The notes below the pieces were generated by a model. That model saw only the letters and a list, made by a program, of their open reading frames with translations, made no database searches and was not told the DNA's origin. 64,000 nt of DNA from Gentiana macrophylla (lineage: Eukaryota > Streptophyta > Magnoliopsida > Gentianales > Gentianaceae): assembly GCA_026214975.1 (NCBI GenBank), contig CM047810.1:36877318-36941317 (forward strand). Reading direction: 5' to 3'. Positions 24,866-37,612 of this stretch are shown here, one piece after another. Within the stretch, counting starts at the first letter, position 1; every line of letters begins with the position of its first letter. The translations under genes were made by a program, and so were the position numbers.

Positions 24866-25498
24866 TAAAGGGTGCACATGGTCCGGTTTTTAACCATTTT
24901 TAAAACCAAATCATTTTTTACGGTTTTAAAATTTACAAACCAAAACCGAACTATAGCTAGGTAAAATCATTTTATCCGGTCCGGTTTGGATCGACTTGTT
25001 ATGGTTTTTTTTCCGTTTTTTAGTCCTCTTTTTTTATGAATAATTCACTGAAAGGGTATTATCACAGTTCAGTGAATTCATGTAATTATTAATACGACAA
25101 TCGTACAAGATTCTCATTATCCATCATTTTATATGTGTGTGTGTACACAACATTATATTATCATATTTTCTAACTAAGATGATCATATAAAACCACGTAA
25201 ACTGTTTTATTTCATCTTGTCATAGATCCTATTAGGATGGGCATCAAACTACGTGTGTCCGGTAGTTGATTGAAGTATTAATAGATCATGGACTGATATA
25301 TTAGTTATTTACATGCGGTGATAATTGAGGAGACCAATGAAAAGTCGGTTCATTTGCGGTGATCGATTCATAATGTCTCGACAAAAATCGCTTTTACTAT
25401 ACTACACAGGTATAGTGGTACACAAGTGGATTGGTGTGATGCAAATAAATGCCATATTAATTAATAGTGTCGATATTCACACACACACACACACACAC

Positions 25499-25531
<33 letters not shown>

Positions 25532-25705
25532 CCGGTTCCGGTTTGGTCCGGTTTTTATCTTAGAAAACCAAAATCAAATTGTTTTTCACAGTTTGGTTTC
25601 TTACAATACAAAAACCAACCAAAAAACCATGGTTTACGCATTTTCGGTTTGGACCTGTTTGGTTTAGCCGGTTGGTTTGGTTTCCGATTTTTTCGTTCAC
25701 CCTTA
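24866..25705. mobile_element. hAT-type MITE, 840 bp
   Basis: The left end reads TAAAGGGTGCAC and the right end, on the other strand, TAAGGGTGAAC, a hAT-like terminal inverted repeat. Flanking 8-bp sequences CCTGACAG (24858-24865) and CCTGACAC (25706-25713) match at seven of eight positions. The ends carry many CCGGTTT/AAACC motifs, a composition known from abundant plant hAT MITEs. The middle holds a CA repeat followed by a TA repeat at 25482-25531. No transposase is present. Confidence 0.75.
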
Positions 25706-25713
25706 CCTGACAC

Positions 25714-25976
25714 TATATGACGGATAAGAAAGCGTTGTGGGTTGATGCCCTTAAAGCTAAATACGGTGATATTCATCAACCTTTTGAAGCAAGAGAACTC
25801 AATTATGTGGAGAAGTATTAAAAGTGGGGCAGGGATAATAGATACTATCGATGGTGTTCTCACTTGGAAGGATAGTGCGAAGGGGCAATATACAGTACAT
25901 TCGGGCTACCATCTTGGAATGCAACCGATGGCACAACATAGTGCAAATCCTATCTGGAAGGAAATTTGGGACTTAA
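25714..25976 (+). pseudogene. LINE reverse-transcriptase C-terminal relic, 5' part
   Basis: The plus strand encodes MTDKKALWVDALKAKYG, then a stop, then, after a frame change, VLTWKDSAKGQYTVHSGYH and NPIWKEIWDL. These are the usual lead-in to the zinc-binding region (zf-RVT) of plant LINE polyproteins. The frame is cut at 25976 by a solo LTR and resumes at 27924. Confidence 0.8.
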
Positions 25977-27923
25977 TGTTAGGAAATCACATGGGAACGC
26001 AGCGGAATTCAAAAATTCATTTCCTTTAACCAGGATCGACTACGTTTAAGCAACAAACATAATAAGATAATAGACGGTAGTTACCTTGTTTGATCTAAAA
26101 GATCGACGCTTTGACCGTCTAAAGAGAGTAGTGGTGCATGGAGCCGCCCAAGCGTTCGGCCTCTACCGCTAGTCCACACGAACAACCCGCCGGAATCCAC
26201 CATTGGACTGCAACTAGAAAGATCTGGTTGCTAGACCTGCCTTATCTCTCTCTCAAAATTTCTCTCTATGAAGCTCTTAATTTTTCTAATAAATTAGAAC
26301 TCTTCTAATTGTGATGTACAAAAGAGCTAGCCAAGCCTCTCTCTTTAATAGAGTGACATGCGCCCCTAGTCAATACCAATCTGATTGGAAGAAGCTTCCT
26401 AGTAGATTGGAGAGAAAGAAAACATTTTTCTAATAAAATAAGGAAAATATCTTTGATTGATTTATCTTATTTAATTTAATATCTTATATTAAATATTTCT
26501 AAGATATTGTCAATATTTAATATTGACTATCTTTATCTTATTACCATAAATCTATTTTTTATAAATCAATTAATATCCAATATTAATATATGGTAATCTA
26601 ATTAATTAAATTACACAATCCAAGTGTATCATACTGTGAAAGTGGCGCTCCAAATAGCCAAATATTGGCATCCGGAATATTCTTTAATTAATATAATACT
26701 ATGATTAATTAATTTACAAAATACATGTATATCACATATACATATATATTCGACATATACATATACATTATATGTATATTTAATTAATCAACACAATTAA
26801 TATCTTGTATTATATTTATTCATAATAAATAAATACTATCATATTAATTTACCACTATAACACTTTATAGTCGAGATAAAACTTTCCTTATTTGGTTATC
26901 GCTATAACCACATTTTAATCTGGCTAGATGTTCTTATGTGTGTGACCCGATAGGCTTCCGAATATGTTGGTCGTAGGCACAAAGTGCAAATTACGAAAAT
27001 GCCCTTCATACCTAACAATCACGGGATAGTGTATAGCAACATACCTGACACTCAATCATCGGAAGAGTCAAATGCAATGGCTACTACCTTTCATGTGAAA
27101 CAGTTACCGTGTAAATAGAATCATATCGCTGTAATAATATCCATACGGTCGTACGCCGAGTGTCAAACATCAACGACCGTATCTTATAGTCTGGATATCC
27201 TATTCTCTCAAAGTAACTCATTTACTTCCACTTTGCAAAGATTCACGAGAGTAAGACATTCCTTATAAGAAGGCCCTTTCGGATATTCACTCCTACTGAT
27301 AGGGTACACGATTCCCGGACGACCAAACATGTATACTCCGCATGCTTCAGTATCACACTCAATCACTACCGCATGATCGCCCATGGCTAGGGGAAACCTC
27401 AATAGTGTCAAAGCATGACAAATTACACCGTGATGCCATGTAGACTCCGGTCCTATGGATAATTACACAACCGTCACATAGTGTGACACTTAACAATGTA
27501 AGTGGGTCAGTCTAACATACACATTCTCTAATACACATCCACGTACAGTCCAAGTGTCTTTACACTTCGATAGACGAGATCTATTCATGCCCTTAAAGAC
27601 AGAAGACATCTAATACGTGCTAGCCTGTTTGTACTATCAATGCCTTGTTTAATAGTACATAAGCCTAGAGACATTTAAATATCAAACTTATTAAAGTGAT
27701 TAGAGATCTCATCAACCATAATCGCCTATCATGGTTTCTCTATCACAATTTAATACTAAGGACGTTATCATATAACAATTCATAATTGGTTCTTTAAAAG
27801 AATAAATATATGACAACAGAAAAGCCATTTATTATATATGTATAATCATAAAGAAATAGTAGAAATGATCCGACCCGGTCGGATCCGGTCCAACCCAATT
27901 GGGTTTAGGACACTATTTCAACA
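25977..27923 (-). mobile_element. Solo LTR, 1947 bp, inserted in the LINE
   Basis: The block starts TGTTAGGAAATCA and ends CTATTTCAACA, and is flanked by a perfect 5-bp target duplication CTTAA (25972-25976 and 27924-27928). Orientation is minus, judged from the homologous LTR at 35711-36331, in which a TATAAGTA-like promoter and the same terminal TGATTTCCTAACA appear on the plus strand. There is no internal coding sequence, so LTR-LTR recombination left a single LTR. The minus-strand reading frame at 27208-27411 lies inside the LTR and is not treated as a gene. Confidence 0.85.
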
Positions 27924-28470
27924 CTTAAAGGTCCAACTCGAGGTAATCACTTTATTTGATTATTGTGCCATGATGCATTACCGGTCACCACTTGACTATA
28001 CCGATGTCAAGTGGTGGATTCGGATACTTGCAGGCTTTGTGGTAATGCTGAGGAGACATCCCTTCATGCACTTCGCGACTGTAGCTGGCCTAAAGCAATT
28101 TGGAAAAAAATTTGGACCCTACTTGTACTAGAGATTTCTTTGCCGCAGAGTCAACTAAGGGCTATGTTATTTTTTCGTTACACTCTGCACGCACTTCGCA
28201 TGAGTCACCGAGATGTAAGTATGTTTGGAGGGAGATTGTTTATGGCATTTGGGACTGGCGCAACAAACGGATCTTTGGGTAGGAGTGTAATCGCCCTCCG
28301 CCACATATCTTCATCGCTCAGATGGTGGAACGAGCTCGAAATATTATACTAGCTTGGGCCTGAGGAGCAACAGTGATTTGTATTGATTTTGTTTTTACGA
28401 ACTTTTTGTAAATGCCTGGCATTTTTAGATATTGAATAAAACAGATCGTTTCTCAAAAAAAAATATTAAA
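27924..28470 (+). pseudogene. LINE zf-RVT relic, 3' part with poly(A)
   Basis: After the target duplication the LINE continues KGPTRGNHFI, then CHDALPVTT, then DTCRLCGNAEETSLHALRDC and WPKAIWKKIW. This is the C-x2-C...H...C zinc-binding domain found downstream of the LINE reverse transcriptase. Several frame changes and stops follow. The 3' end has TTGAATAAAACAG and an A-run at 28459-28467, consistent with a LINE tail. Confidence 0.8.
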
Positions 28471-28960
28471 AAGAAAAAAGAAAATTGGTTGTTTTACCCA
28501 AATTACCACCTCTTAAATCAACCCAAAAATTTCCATCATTTACCCAAAATTCAACTTTTAAATATATCCCCCAAAACCCCTCTTATCTTTCATACTTCTT
28601 CCTCCCAAAATCCCCCATCTCTCTAATTACTCTTCTTCTTTTTTATAATTCTTCATCTTCTTCTTTGACTCGAATTCTTCATCTTCTTCAACATCATCCA
28701 TTTCAAACTCGTTTTATGCACACGAGTTTGAATAACAAACTCGTTTTCAAACTCGTGTTCTTCACCCTCATGTTCTTCTTCGTCTTCTTCAATGCCGTGT
28801 TCTTCACCCTCATCTTCTTCTTCTTAATCTACTTCAATAACGAGTTTGTTTTCGTGTAACAAGTTCAAACGAGTTCGAATAACGAGTTTGTTTTCGTGTA
28901 ATGAGTTCAAACTCGTGGAGCGAGTCAAACTCATTTTCAGGAGGTTTTGGGGGTGGGAGG
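28471..28960. other. Low-complexity spacer
   Basis: Pyrimidine-rich sequence with many direct and inverted copies of AAACTCGTTTT / AACGAGTTTG between 28700 and 28920. No gene supported. Confidence 0.5.
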
Positions 28961-30090
<1,130 letters not shown>

Positions 30091-31331
30091 AGTAAAATAA
30101 AAGACTTAGTGAACCTTTAAGAGAATTATTAAATTTCCCTTCCAGTCTTTCATCGCTCACCTATCAATTTTATTTAGTTATTCACTAGAATAATTATGAT
30201 CTGGAAGTTAATCGTCAATATTGTACCGAGGGCATCTTTAGAGTATACCGAATCAGTATTGCTATCTTTCTTCTGCCACAGCAACGCAATTTTAATTAGT
30301 ATAGAAAGTAAAAGGGTTAATGGTGTTGAAGAAGATGGGTGATTAGTTGCGGCGGGATTCCGGCGAGGGATTTTGGGGTTGAAGAAAATGGGTGATTTGG
30401 GAATTCGGGGGTGATTTGGTGATTTGGGAATTAGGGTTGGGGTGATTCGAATTGGGGATTTGGGAGAAAATGGGATCAGGGGTATTTTGGTCAAGTTATG
30501 GGAAAAAGTAGGAAAAGTGTCTTTTAAGCAATAGTTGTTACCGAAAAATTTATTGGAGCAAGATTTGTGGTCAAAGAGTCTTCTTAAACAAATGCCTCGT
30601 AAATAAATTCAAATTGCCTCGACAAAAAGAAAAATATAAAATGAAATGTAATCAAAAAGTATAAATGAAATATGATGTAATAAAGTAGTTATCGTGTGTT
30701 TAGAACATGAAAGAATGAAATGAATTTTCCCCATTGAACATTAATGTCTCTACCCCATTTATTTTGAGTGTGGCCTTCATGGGCATAAAGGAATGAATTA
30801 TCCCTAGATTTGGCGGTCTATGCCTTCTTCTACGAATGCTAAACCACTGATTTGGCTCACGGAGTCATTGATTATATTAGGTTTGGGTCTTAGATGTTAT
30901 TCTTTGGGGTAGGTGTATGAAGCCTCATGCAACTTGCATCTCTTATCCATACAAGCACAAACCTTTAAAATCCCCAGACCTTTAAAAATCCTCTGTCTGA
31001 AAATATGCCAAGCAAACACAAAACTGACTTTGTCCTCTGGGTTTGGGTCCATGTTCTATGTTTTTGGGCACATGGAAGAGGACCCACTCACTCAAGAAAA
31101 AAATTGATATGGAAACTAATAAGGACATGATTACTCAATCGCATTGGAGTGAGAATAATTTTCTTTATTCTTCCCGATTCAAGACCAAACGTGTGATCAA
31201 CAAACCTAAAGCCCATCTCCCAGCATTTGAGGTTAGAAGTTCCTCCTGTCATGGTGTGCTTGTCATTTCCATACTGATATGTTTTTTTCTTCTTTGATTC
31301 CATCTACAAGAATGGTGGGGGGGCCTCATTG
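30091..31331. other. Intergenic, no gene recognised
   Basis: The part to about 30300 may still be plastid spacer upstream of psaA. 30330-30480 is G-rich simple sequence (GGGTGATTTGG units). Nothing else is recognised. Confidence 0.4.
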
Positions 31332-32400
31332 TCACGAAGTCTTCTGGAGCCTCATTGTCATGAAGTCTTCTGGTGAAAAGTGTTGGTTCACATTGTTGAT
31401 ATGGTTGACTGTATGCGCAGATGAATCAAAATTCAGTAAAGCCATCAGCTTCCCTAGTTGTTGTGCAGTGAGGCTTTGAAACCCTGATCTAGCTGGCCCA
31501 GGTTCCTGATCCTCTTCATCAACTGACTGATTCACACCTGCTTGATCAACCGTGTTAGCCCTTTTGGACTTGAAACTAAGAGAATGTCCATGTTTCATGT
31601 AGCAGTTATCTTTAGTATGGCCATTGAAACCACATAAAATGCATTGAATTTTCCTTACATTCTTGGCCTTAGAACTGTTTTGCAAATAGATTATTAGACT
31701 GTTCTGCTCCGATGAATTGACCGGATCTAGTCCCAACTTGATCACTTTTTAACCTTCTGAGACATCAAGATAGGAGAATCTTGATTCTTTGTTTTGTTGG
31801 CCACATAAGTCTTATGCCTCTCAAATTTAGTTGCCATTGCAAAGCATCTTGAATCTCAGGGAAAGGTACCATTAACCTGGATTAAGACACCATTGGCTCG
31901 AATTCATTCCTCAATCCCTTCAAAAACTTCATCATATGTTTTGTTTCCATGTGATCTAGCCAAGTTGGTATGGCATCACAATGACATTGGCTCACACTTA
32001 CACACTGGAATTGGCATGATGGTCTTGATCTCTTCCCAAAGAACCATCAGCTTCTGTGAAACAATGATTCACTGAGTCTTCTCCTTGCTTCAGTGAATTT
32101 TTCTCCTCAATAATGTTTGATAATCTGAAGGCATCAACAGTTGCAAACCTCTGTGCAAGATTTTTTCATACAACTTCAGCACACTTGAAATACATCAAAC
32201 TCAGTGCAATTGTATTCTCTAATGAATTCAAGATCTAAGTTTTGACCATTGTGTCATATTGCTTCCAAACATGAAAATAAGTTGAACTTACATCTGGTTT
32301 TTTGATTGAACCATCAACAAACCAAACTTGTTCTTTGTAATCAGAATCATTTCCATTGGCATCTTACATGGATGAAAACTATTGCCATTCATCATTGGTT
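31332..32400 (-). pseudogene. Copia gag relic
   Basis: The open part (31745-31332) has a zinc knuckle C-x2-C-x4-H-x4-C (CILCGFNGHTKDNC). It is followed by a linker ending FQSLTAQQLGKLMALL, typical of the gag to protease transition of plant Copia elements. Upstream on the same strand, broken frames to about 32400 read CHCDAIPTWLDHMETKHMMKFLKGL and FPEIQDALQWQL-like sequence in pieces, the core of the Copia gag domain. Stops and frameshifts are frequent, and no polymerase domains follow in this orientation. Confidence 0.8.
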
Positions 32401-33064
32401 GAACATGTTAAGTATTTTGTGTTACTAAGACAAAAGTGGATTAATTTTCAATAATAACATCCCTGTGATTTAAAGCATTCAAATAAGTTATGTGTGACAC
32501 TATTTGATTCTATCTGTCACTAATAAGCCATGAAGTCATTGACTTTCATTATATGTCATCCTGTTTTGCTTAAGTGTTCTTGCAGGTACTGAAATTATTT
32601 ATTACATAAATGCAAACACTGGATGTGTGATAGTAAATTTAAATTAAAAATGTCACATGATGTGTAAAGGCAATTGATATGTAATACATGTTTGTGTTAC
32701 ACTTTGATTTAATTTATAACACACTATACGTGGTTATGGCATTTATTATATAAATTGAAATAATGTGTTGGACCGGTTTTTTTTTAATCCATTATCTTTT
32801 ATTGCTTATTGGACCTAGTCAGCTGAGCCCGTTTGTACCACCCATCACCCATGCAAATATCCATTTAAACCTGGCCCTTTTATTAATTCTTAAACCTAAT
32901 TAGACTACCCGAATCCTTCTCTCTTCGGTTACCCCAAGCATATGCCCTCCTCAGTCTTCTAGAAACGTTCTCGCGTTGCTCTCCTCTTTCAATTCTATGG
33001 CGTTTCATTTCTAGAGAAAACTCATCCCGGTTTTTATGCTAACTCTCTCATGTCATAGCCTTGA
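32401..33064. other. Intergenic or old LTR debris
   Basis: AT-rich sequence containing one GTCAGCTGAGCC motif near 32818 and a C-rich part near 32860-33000. No gene supported. Confidence 0.35.
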
Positions 33065-33146
33065 TTATTTATTCTAACTATAAAGTGTAATATTGGGAAA
33101 TTAATGTAGTAGTATTTCTTTTATCATGAATAAATAATACAAGGTA
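33065..33146 (+). repeat. LTR fragment, left piece
   Basis: This piece matches the reverse complement of about 26795-26880 inside the solo LTR. It continues directly at 35711 once the Copia insertion is removed. Confidence 0.75.
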
Positions 33147-33618
33147 TGTTAGAAAAATTGACTTGACCTCTCAGCAGGGCAAGTCAGCTGAGCAAAGTCA
33201 GTAGGGGAAATGCCAGCAGGGCAATGTCAGATGGGGCAATGCCAGCAGGGAAAATATCAGCAGGTTATGTCTGGTGGAGTAAGCAGAGTTCACATCTGGA
33301 GTATTTTAGTCAATCAGCTAGTATTTAGTTATGGCGGCTAGGTCTAGGGTTTTGTGATTATAAATACTCATTTGTTGTAACCTAGAATATTTGCAGAATC
33401 AGAAGTTAACAGTAGCATCAGCAATTGTGCAAGCAATTGCAGCGTCTGTAAAATCTCTAGTGGTAATATAATCTCCTCGTTTCTGCCCGTGGACTAGTCG
33501 GCATATTGCCGGAAACCACGTTAAATTCTGTGTTATTGTTTCTTGTGTAATTTATGCTTTCTCGTTTAGTCTTGATTATTGCAATCCGTTTTGATTCCCT
33601 GACGGTCCTGTTATAACA
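33147..33618 (+). repeat. 5' LTR of gag-only Copia element
   Basis: 472 bp, from TGTTAGAAAAATTGAC to CCTGTTATAACA, preceded by the target duplication AGGTA (33142-33146). A TATA-like TATAAATA lies at 33359-33366. It is followed by a degenerate tRNA-Met primer site TGGTATTGGAGC at 33622-33633. Confidence 0.9.
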
Positions 33619-33749
33619 AACTGGTATTGGAGCGTCGAGATTATCATCAGGGAATCCGAGCTTCTGTTTGAACAAAAATTTATCTTCACCAAGACCTTCA
33701 CCGGTGCTAGGATTTTATGATAAAAGTTATGTTGTTTGGCGAGATCAAG

Positions 33750-34378
33750 ATGTCTGGGTTAGATGTAGAGATTGGTAAATTCACAGGAAGGAACAATTTC
33801 AATATGTGGCAAATCAAGATCGTGCTCTGTTGAAGAAACTAGGGCTCTGGGCTCCATTGACAAAATCGGTGGATGCAAGAAATGTTGAGATGGACAATCT
33901 GGAGGAGAAAGCACATTCAATGATTTTGTTGTGCTTGTCTGATGATGTTATCACTGAAGTTGTTGAAGAGGATTCAGCAGCAGGGCTGTGGCTGAAGCTT
34001 GAGAGTTTGTATATGACAAAGTCGTTGACCAACAAGTTGTTGATGAAGCAACGTTTGTTCAGTTTAAAGATGCATGAAGGGATGCCTCTTAGAGATCATC
34101 TGGACAAGATGAACACAATATTGCTTGATTTAAAGAGTATTGGTGTTAAGATCGAAGATGAGGATGCAGCTCTAATTTTGTTGGTATCATTGCCAGCATC
34201 ATATGAGAATTTTGTGCAGTCTTTTATTGTTGGAAGAAACACAGTGTCATTGGAGGATGTAAGGGCATCTCTCCATAATCAAGAGCTAAGGCATAATGCA
34301 GCTGGCACAGGTACAAACAATCAGGTTGCTGGTTTGGTTGCTAGTAGCAGTTGCAAAGGGAACGCAAATCTGGTCTGA
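33750..34378 (+). pseudogene. Copia gag protein (frameshifted)
   Basis: A start at 33750 gives MSGLDVEIGKFTGRNNFNMW. One missing base near 33815 shifts the frame, and the second frame continues ALLKKLGLWAPL to 34378. Family landmarks are SLYMTKSLTNKLLMKQRLF, LRDHLDKMN and LPASYENF. This is the capsid-type gag domain of plant Copia elements. The zinc knuckle is lost; no protease, integrase or reverse transcriptase follows before the 3' LTR. Confidence 0.88.
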
Positions 34379-35238
34379 ATCTGAATCAGGAGTGTTGGCA
34401 AGCAGGTGGAGCTTCAAGTCCATACTCAGCTGAGTCTGCAGAACTCAGCTGAGAACAGTCAACACTAATCTGGCACTTGGTTGTGCATCTGAACTTGAAG
34501 AATCAAGAGCTGAATCTGGTGGAACCAAAATCTGGGGTTGGCTGAGTGAAGGTCTTTGATCTAGTACTAGTTGAGTGAATATCAGTTGAGTGAAGGTCAG
34601 CTGAGTAGAGGAATGTTCAAGTTTGGGAAGTCTGCTGAGTGGAAAGTCGGTTGAGTCGTCAGTAGAGTGGCATCTGCTGAATCTGATGAACATGTCTGCG
34701 TTGTTCTGCATCTGTGTTCTGAAGCCTCATCTGAGTAAAGTCAGCTGAGCATCTGGTGAACATGTCTGAGGCTGAGTTCTCATCTGGAGTTGAGTCTCAT
34801 TTGGAGGAGTCTAACCTAAAGTATGCTTTCTTCACATCTGGTCAGCTCAGAATTTGAATCTGAATCTGCAATCTGTTTGGTTGAAGTTGAATCTGAAGAA
34901 CTCAGTTGAGTGTGCTAAGCTGAGGTGATTACATCTGAATCTGGTAATCACATCTTGTCTAGTGATCAAGTCTGAATATGTTGATCACATATGTTCTCAA
35001 CTCAATCAAGTCTGAATCTGTTAATAGCAGAGGATCTCATATGAATCTGGGAGGTTCTCATCTGAAGCTGGTTTCTCATCTGGAGTTAACTCACATTTGG
35101 AGGAATCACACCTGAAGCTGTTAAGTCTGAAGAAAGATGAGGAATCGGGTTTAGCACATCTGGTATTGACAAATGCATCTAGTATAGCACATCTGGTTAT
35201 ACATCCGTTTGAACGAGAGTTCAAGCCAAGGTGGAGAT
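34379..35238 (+). repeat. Degenerate AGCTGAG/ATCTGAA filler
   Basis: This non-coding stretch between gag and the 3' LTR consists largely of irregular copies of CAGCTGAG, CATCTGAATCTG and AGTTGAGT. The last bases (AGCCAAGGTGGAGAT) form the polypurine-like primer site just before the LTR. It replaces the pol region expected in an autonomous element. Confidence 0.75.
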
Positions 35239-35705
35239 TGTTAGAAAAAGTGACTTGACCTCTCAGCAAAGCAAGTCAGCTGAGCAAGTCAGCTGAGCAA
35301 AGTCAGCAGGGGTATGCTAGCAGGGCAATGTCAGCAGGTCAAATATCAGTAGGTTATGTCTGGCGGAGTCAGTAGAGTTCACATCTGGGGTATTTTAGTC
35401 AATCAGCTAGTATTTAGTTATGGCGGCTAGGTCTAGGGTTTTGTGACTATAAATACTCATCTGTTGTAACCTAGAATATTTGCAGAATCAGCAGTTAACA
35501 GTAGCATCATCAATTGCACAAGCAATTGCAGAGTCTGTAAAATCTCCAGTGGTAATATAATCTCCTCGTTTCTGCCCGTGGACTAGTCGGCATATTGCCG
35601 GAAACCACGTTAAATTGTGTGTTATTGTTCTTGTGTGATTTATGCTTTCTCATTTATTCTTGATTATTGCAATCCATTTCGATCTCTTACGGTCCTGTTA
35701 TGACA
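35239..35705 (+). repeat. 3' LTR of gag-only Copia element
   Basis: 467 bp, from TGTTAGAAAAAGTGAC to CCTGTTATGACA, followed by the target duplication AGGTA (35706-35710). Together with the 5' LTR it defines a 2559-bp element, 33147-35705. Confidence 0.9.
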
Positions 35706-35710
35706 AGGTA

Positions 35711-36331
35711 TTAATTATGTAGATTAATTAAATATCCGCAATATATATTTATATACGTGTGTGGCGCATTTATATGTGTATATGATACACATGTATTTTA
35801 AAATTTAATTAATGGATTATTTATTATAAAAATATTTTTAAAAAAAGATAATCAATTAATGAAGATTTTCCTCAAATCCTTGATTCCTTATTTTATTGTG
35901 AAAATGTTATATTTCTTCCTGCTCCAAGTAGGAAGCTTTTTGGGAGACATATGGGGCGTCACCTAATGCTATAAGTAGGAATGGGTGTCAAGCTCTTTTT
36001 TATCACAATTACACGAGTACTATTTTACTAGAAAATAATAGAGATTCCTAAAGAGAGTTTTGAGAGAGAGAGAGAGAGAGAAAGTCGGTCTAGCAACCAA
36101 ATTTTTCCGATAGCAATCTGAGCAAGGATTCCGGCGGGAGGTTCATGTGGATCAACGGTAGATGCCGAACACTTAGGCGGCTCCGTGCACAAGTACACTG
36201 TAGACAAAGCATCGATTTATTTCAGATATTTTCTACTATCTTCATGTTTATTGTTTAAACAAAGTCAATCTTGGGAGATAAGAAATCAAAATTTTAAATT
36301 CCGCTGCGTAAACGGGTTGATTTCCTAACAC
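35711..36331 (+). repeat. LTR fragment, right piece
   Basis: Homologous, in opposite orientation, to 25977 to about 26790. It has a promoter-like GCTATAAGTAGG near 35969, a GA microsatellite at 36065-36082, and ends GATTTCCTAACA at 36331. With 33065-33146 it is one LTR, truncated at its 5' side and split by the gag-only element. Confidence 0.75.
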
Positions 36332-36698
36332 TACTTTTGTTTGTCAAAGTGTGTGTGCTATTTAAATTGTTGGTTTTGTTTTGTGTCTGTCTGTAGAAAG
36401 ATCACTATGTTCAAATCAATGACTAAGATTAGGTGTGAGTGAAAAAATTTTGATTTGAAGGAGCCCAGTGATGATATTGGCCAAACTCAAGTTTTTCATC
36501 AGCACCGATCTTGTGTAATTCTGAATCTCAGTGTGATATTGACTTTGACAGGATCCCTGCTTTACCCCTGCCTTGTTACTTGCTTCAGAATCTCAGTTTC
36601 GACTCAAATTATTGAGTCCACATGCTGATATTATGAATTTGTGTCGTTTCTATGACACTTCTTGTTCTTGGTGCTATTCTTGTTTAAGCTGATCATCA
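36332..36698 (+). repeat. Older LTR-like sequence, left of Copia insertion
   Basis: Non-coding sequence that continues at 60511 when the Copia element is removed, given the CATCA duplication. The continuation ends in a Copia-LTR-like phrase (CTATTCACCTCCTCTGG, then GATCCAACA near 61185). Confidence 0.5.
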
Positions 36699-37114
36699 TG
36701 TAAGAAAAATTATGTCGGCCATTAATTGAGCCCGTGTAATTTTCTTCCCCGTAATAATGGTCTTATAGGAAATTCGTTTTTCCTAGGAAATATGCTATTT
36801 ATTATTTATTGGTTATTTAAAAGGAGTTTTAATCCGATTAAAACTCGGCTTTGATGGACGGCCGAGATTAAAGCTAAAACCTAGATCATTCGGATTTCGG
36901 CCCTCTCTCCGCCTATAAATGTAATGCTTTACTCCATCATAAAGCATATGAAAGAAACCAACACATAACGGTTGTAGGCAAGGAGAGAGATGTCGGAATC
37001 CTCTCATCAAGACGGCAACAACAGAGACGTAGTCGAGTAACAATGGATGTAGGGAAACGATCCTGGTGATTTCTTCCGCTGTTCAGGTACTCTGAATCTA
37101 TTGTTTAGTTTACA
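36699..37114 (+). repeat. 5' LTR of the outer Copia element
   Basis: 416 bp, TGTAAGAAAAATTATG to GTTTAGTTTACA. A TATA box (TATAAAT) lies at 36914-36920. It differs from the 3' LTR at a single base by my alignment (GCATATG here, GCATACG there). Confidence 0.93.
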
Positions 37115-37612
37115 TGTGGTATCAGAGCCGTCCTACAATCATGTTATTCGATTAATTATGAAACTATTGATGAATCGTCTTTTATTCAATTAATTTGGAT
37201 GATACGATTGAATTTATGATGTATATATTATAAATTTGCTCTTTGGGATTTTGTTTCGGCTTTGTCTATGAGATTATGAAGCCACGGCTGCAATTTGATG
37301 AAGTTTGTATAATGGATGCATAAATCTGTATTTGTTTTCGTTGGTTTCATTATCAATGTAAATTACGTTTGCGGCGGCAGCTTTAACAAAGTTGAAGTGA
37401 TAATAATAATGTAAACAACTCCTTTAGGGATTTTTTTTCTTCGGCCTGTAATCTCAACAAAACAAAAACAATTTACATTATGCTTTATCACAATCTAGCG
37501 GCGGCCAGATTAAGAGTATACTGCATATTAGGTTTGGTTGCATTATTATTATTATTATTATTTAATTATTTTTATACTGTTTAAAGGTTTAAAGCAATTA
37601 CGTTGTGATTAC
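37115..37612 (+). other. Copia 5' leader
   Basis: Contains the primer site at 37118-37129 and AT-rich leader, cut at 37612 by the solo LTR insertion. No coding sequence recognised. Confidence 0.6.

Noticed and set aside
27208..27411. Minus-strand frame of 67 codons
   Set aside because: It lies entirely inside the solo LTR defined by CTTAA duplications and has no known motif.
30174..30494. Minus-strand Pro/Ser/Lys-rich frame
   Set aside because: Derived from GGGTGATTTGG simple repeats.
36813..37043. Minus-strand frame repeated at 60204-60434
   Set aside because: It is antisense within the two Copia LTRs; the apparent conservation reflects LTR identity, not a gene family.
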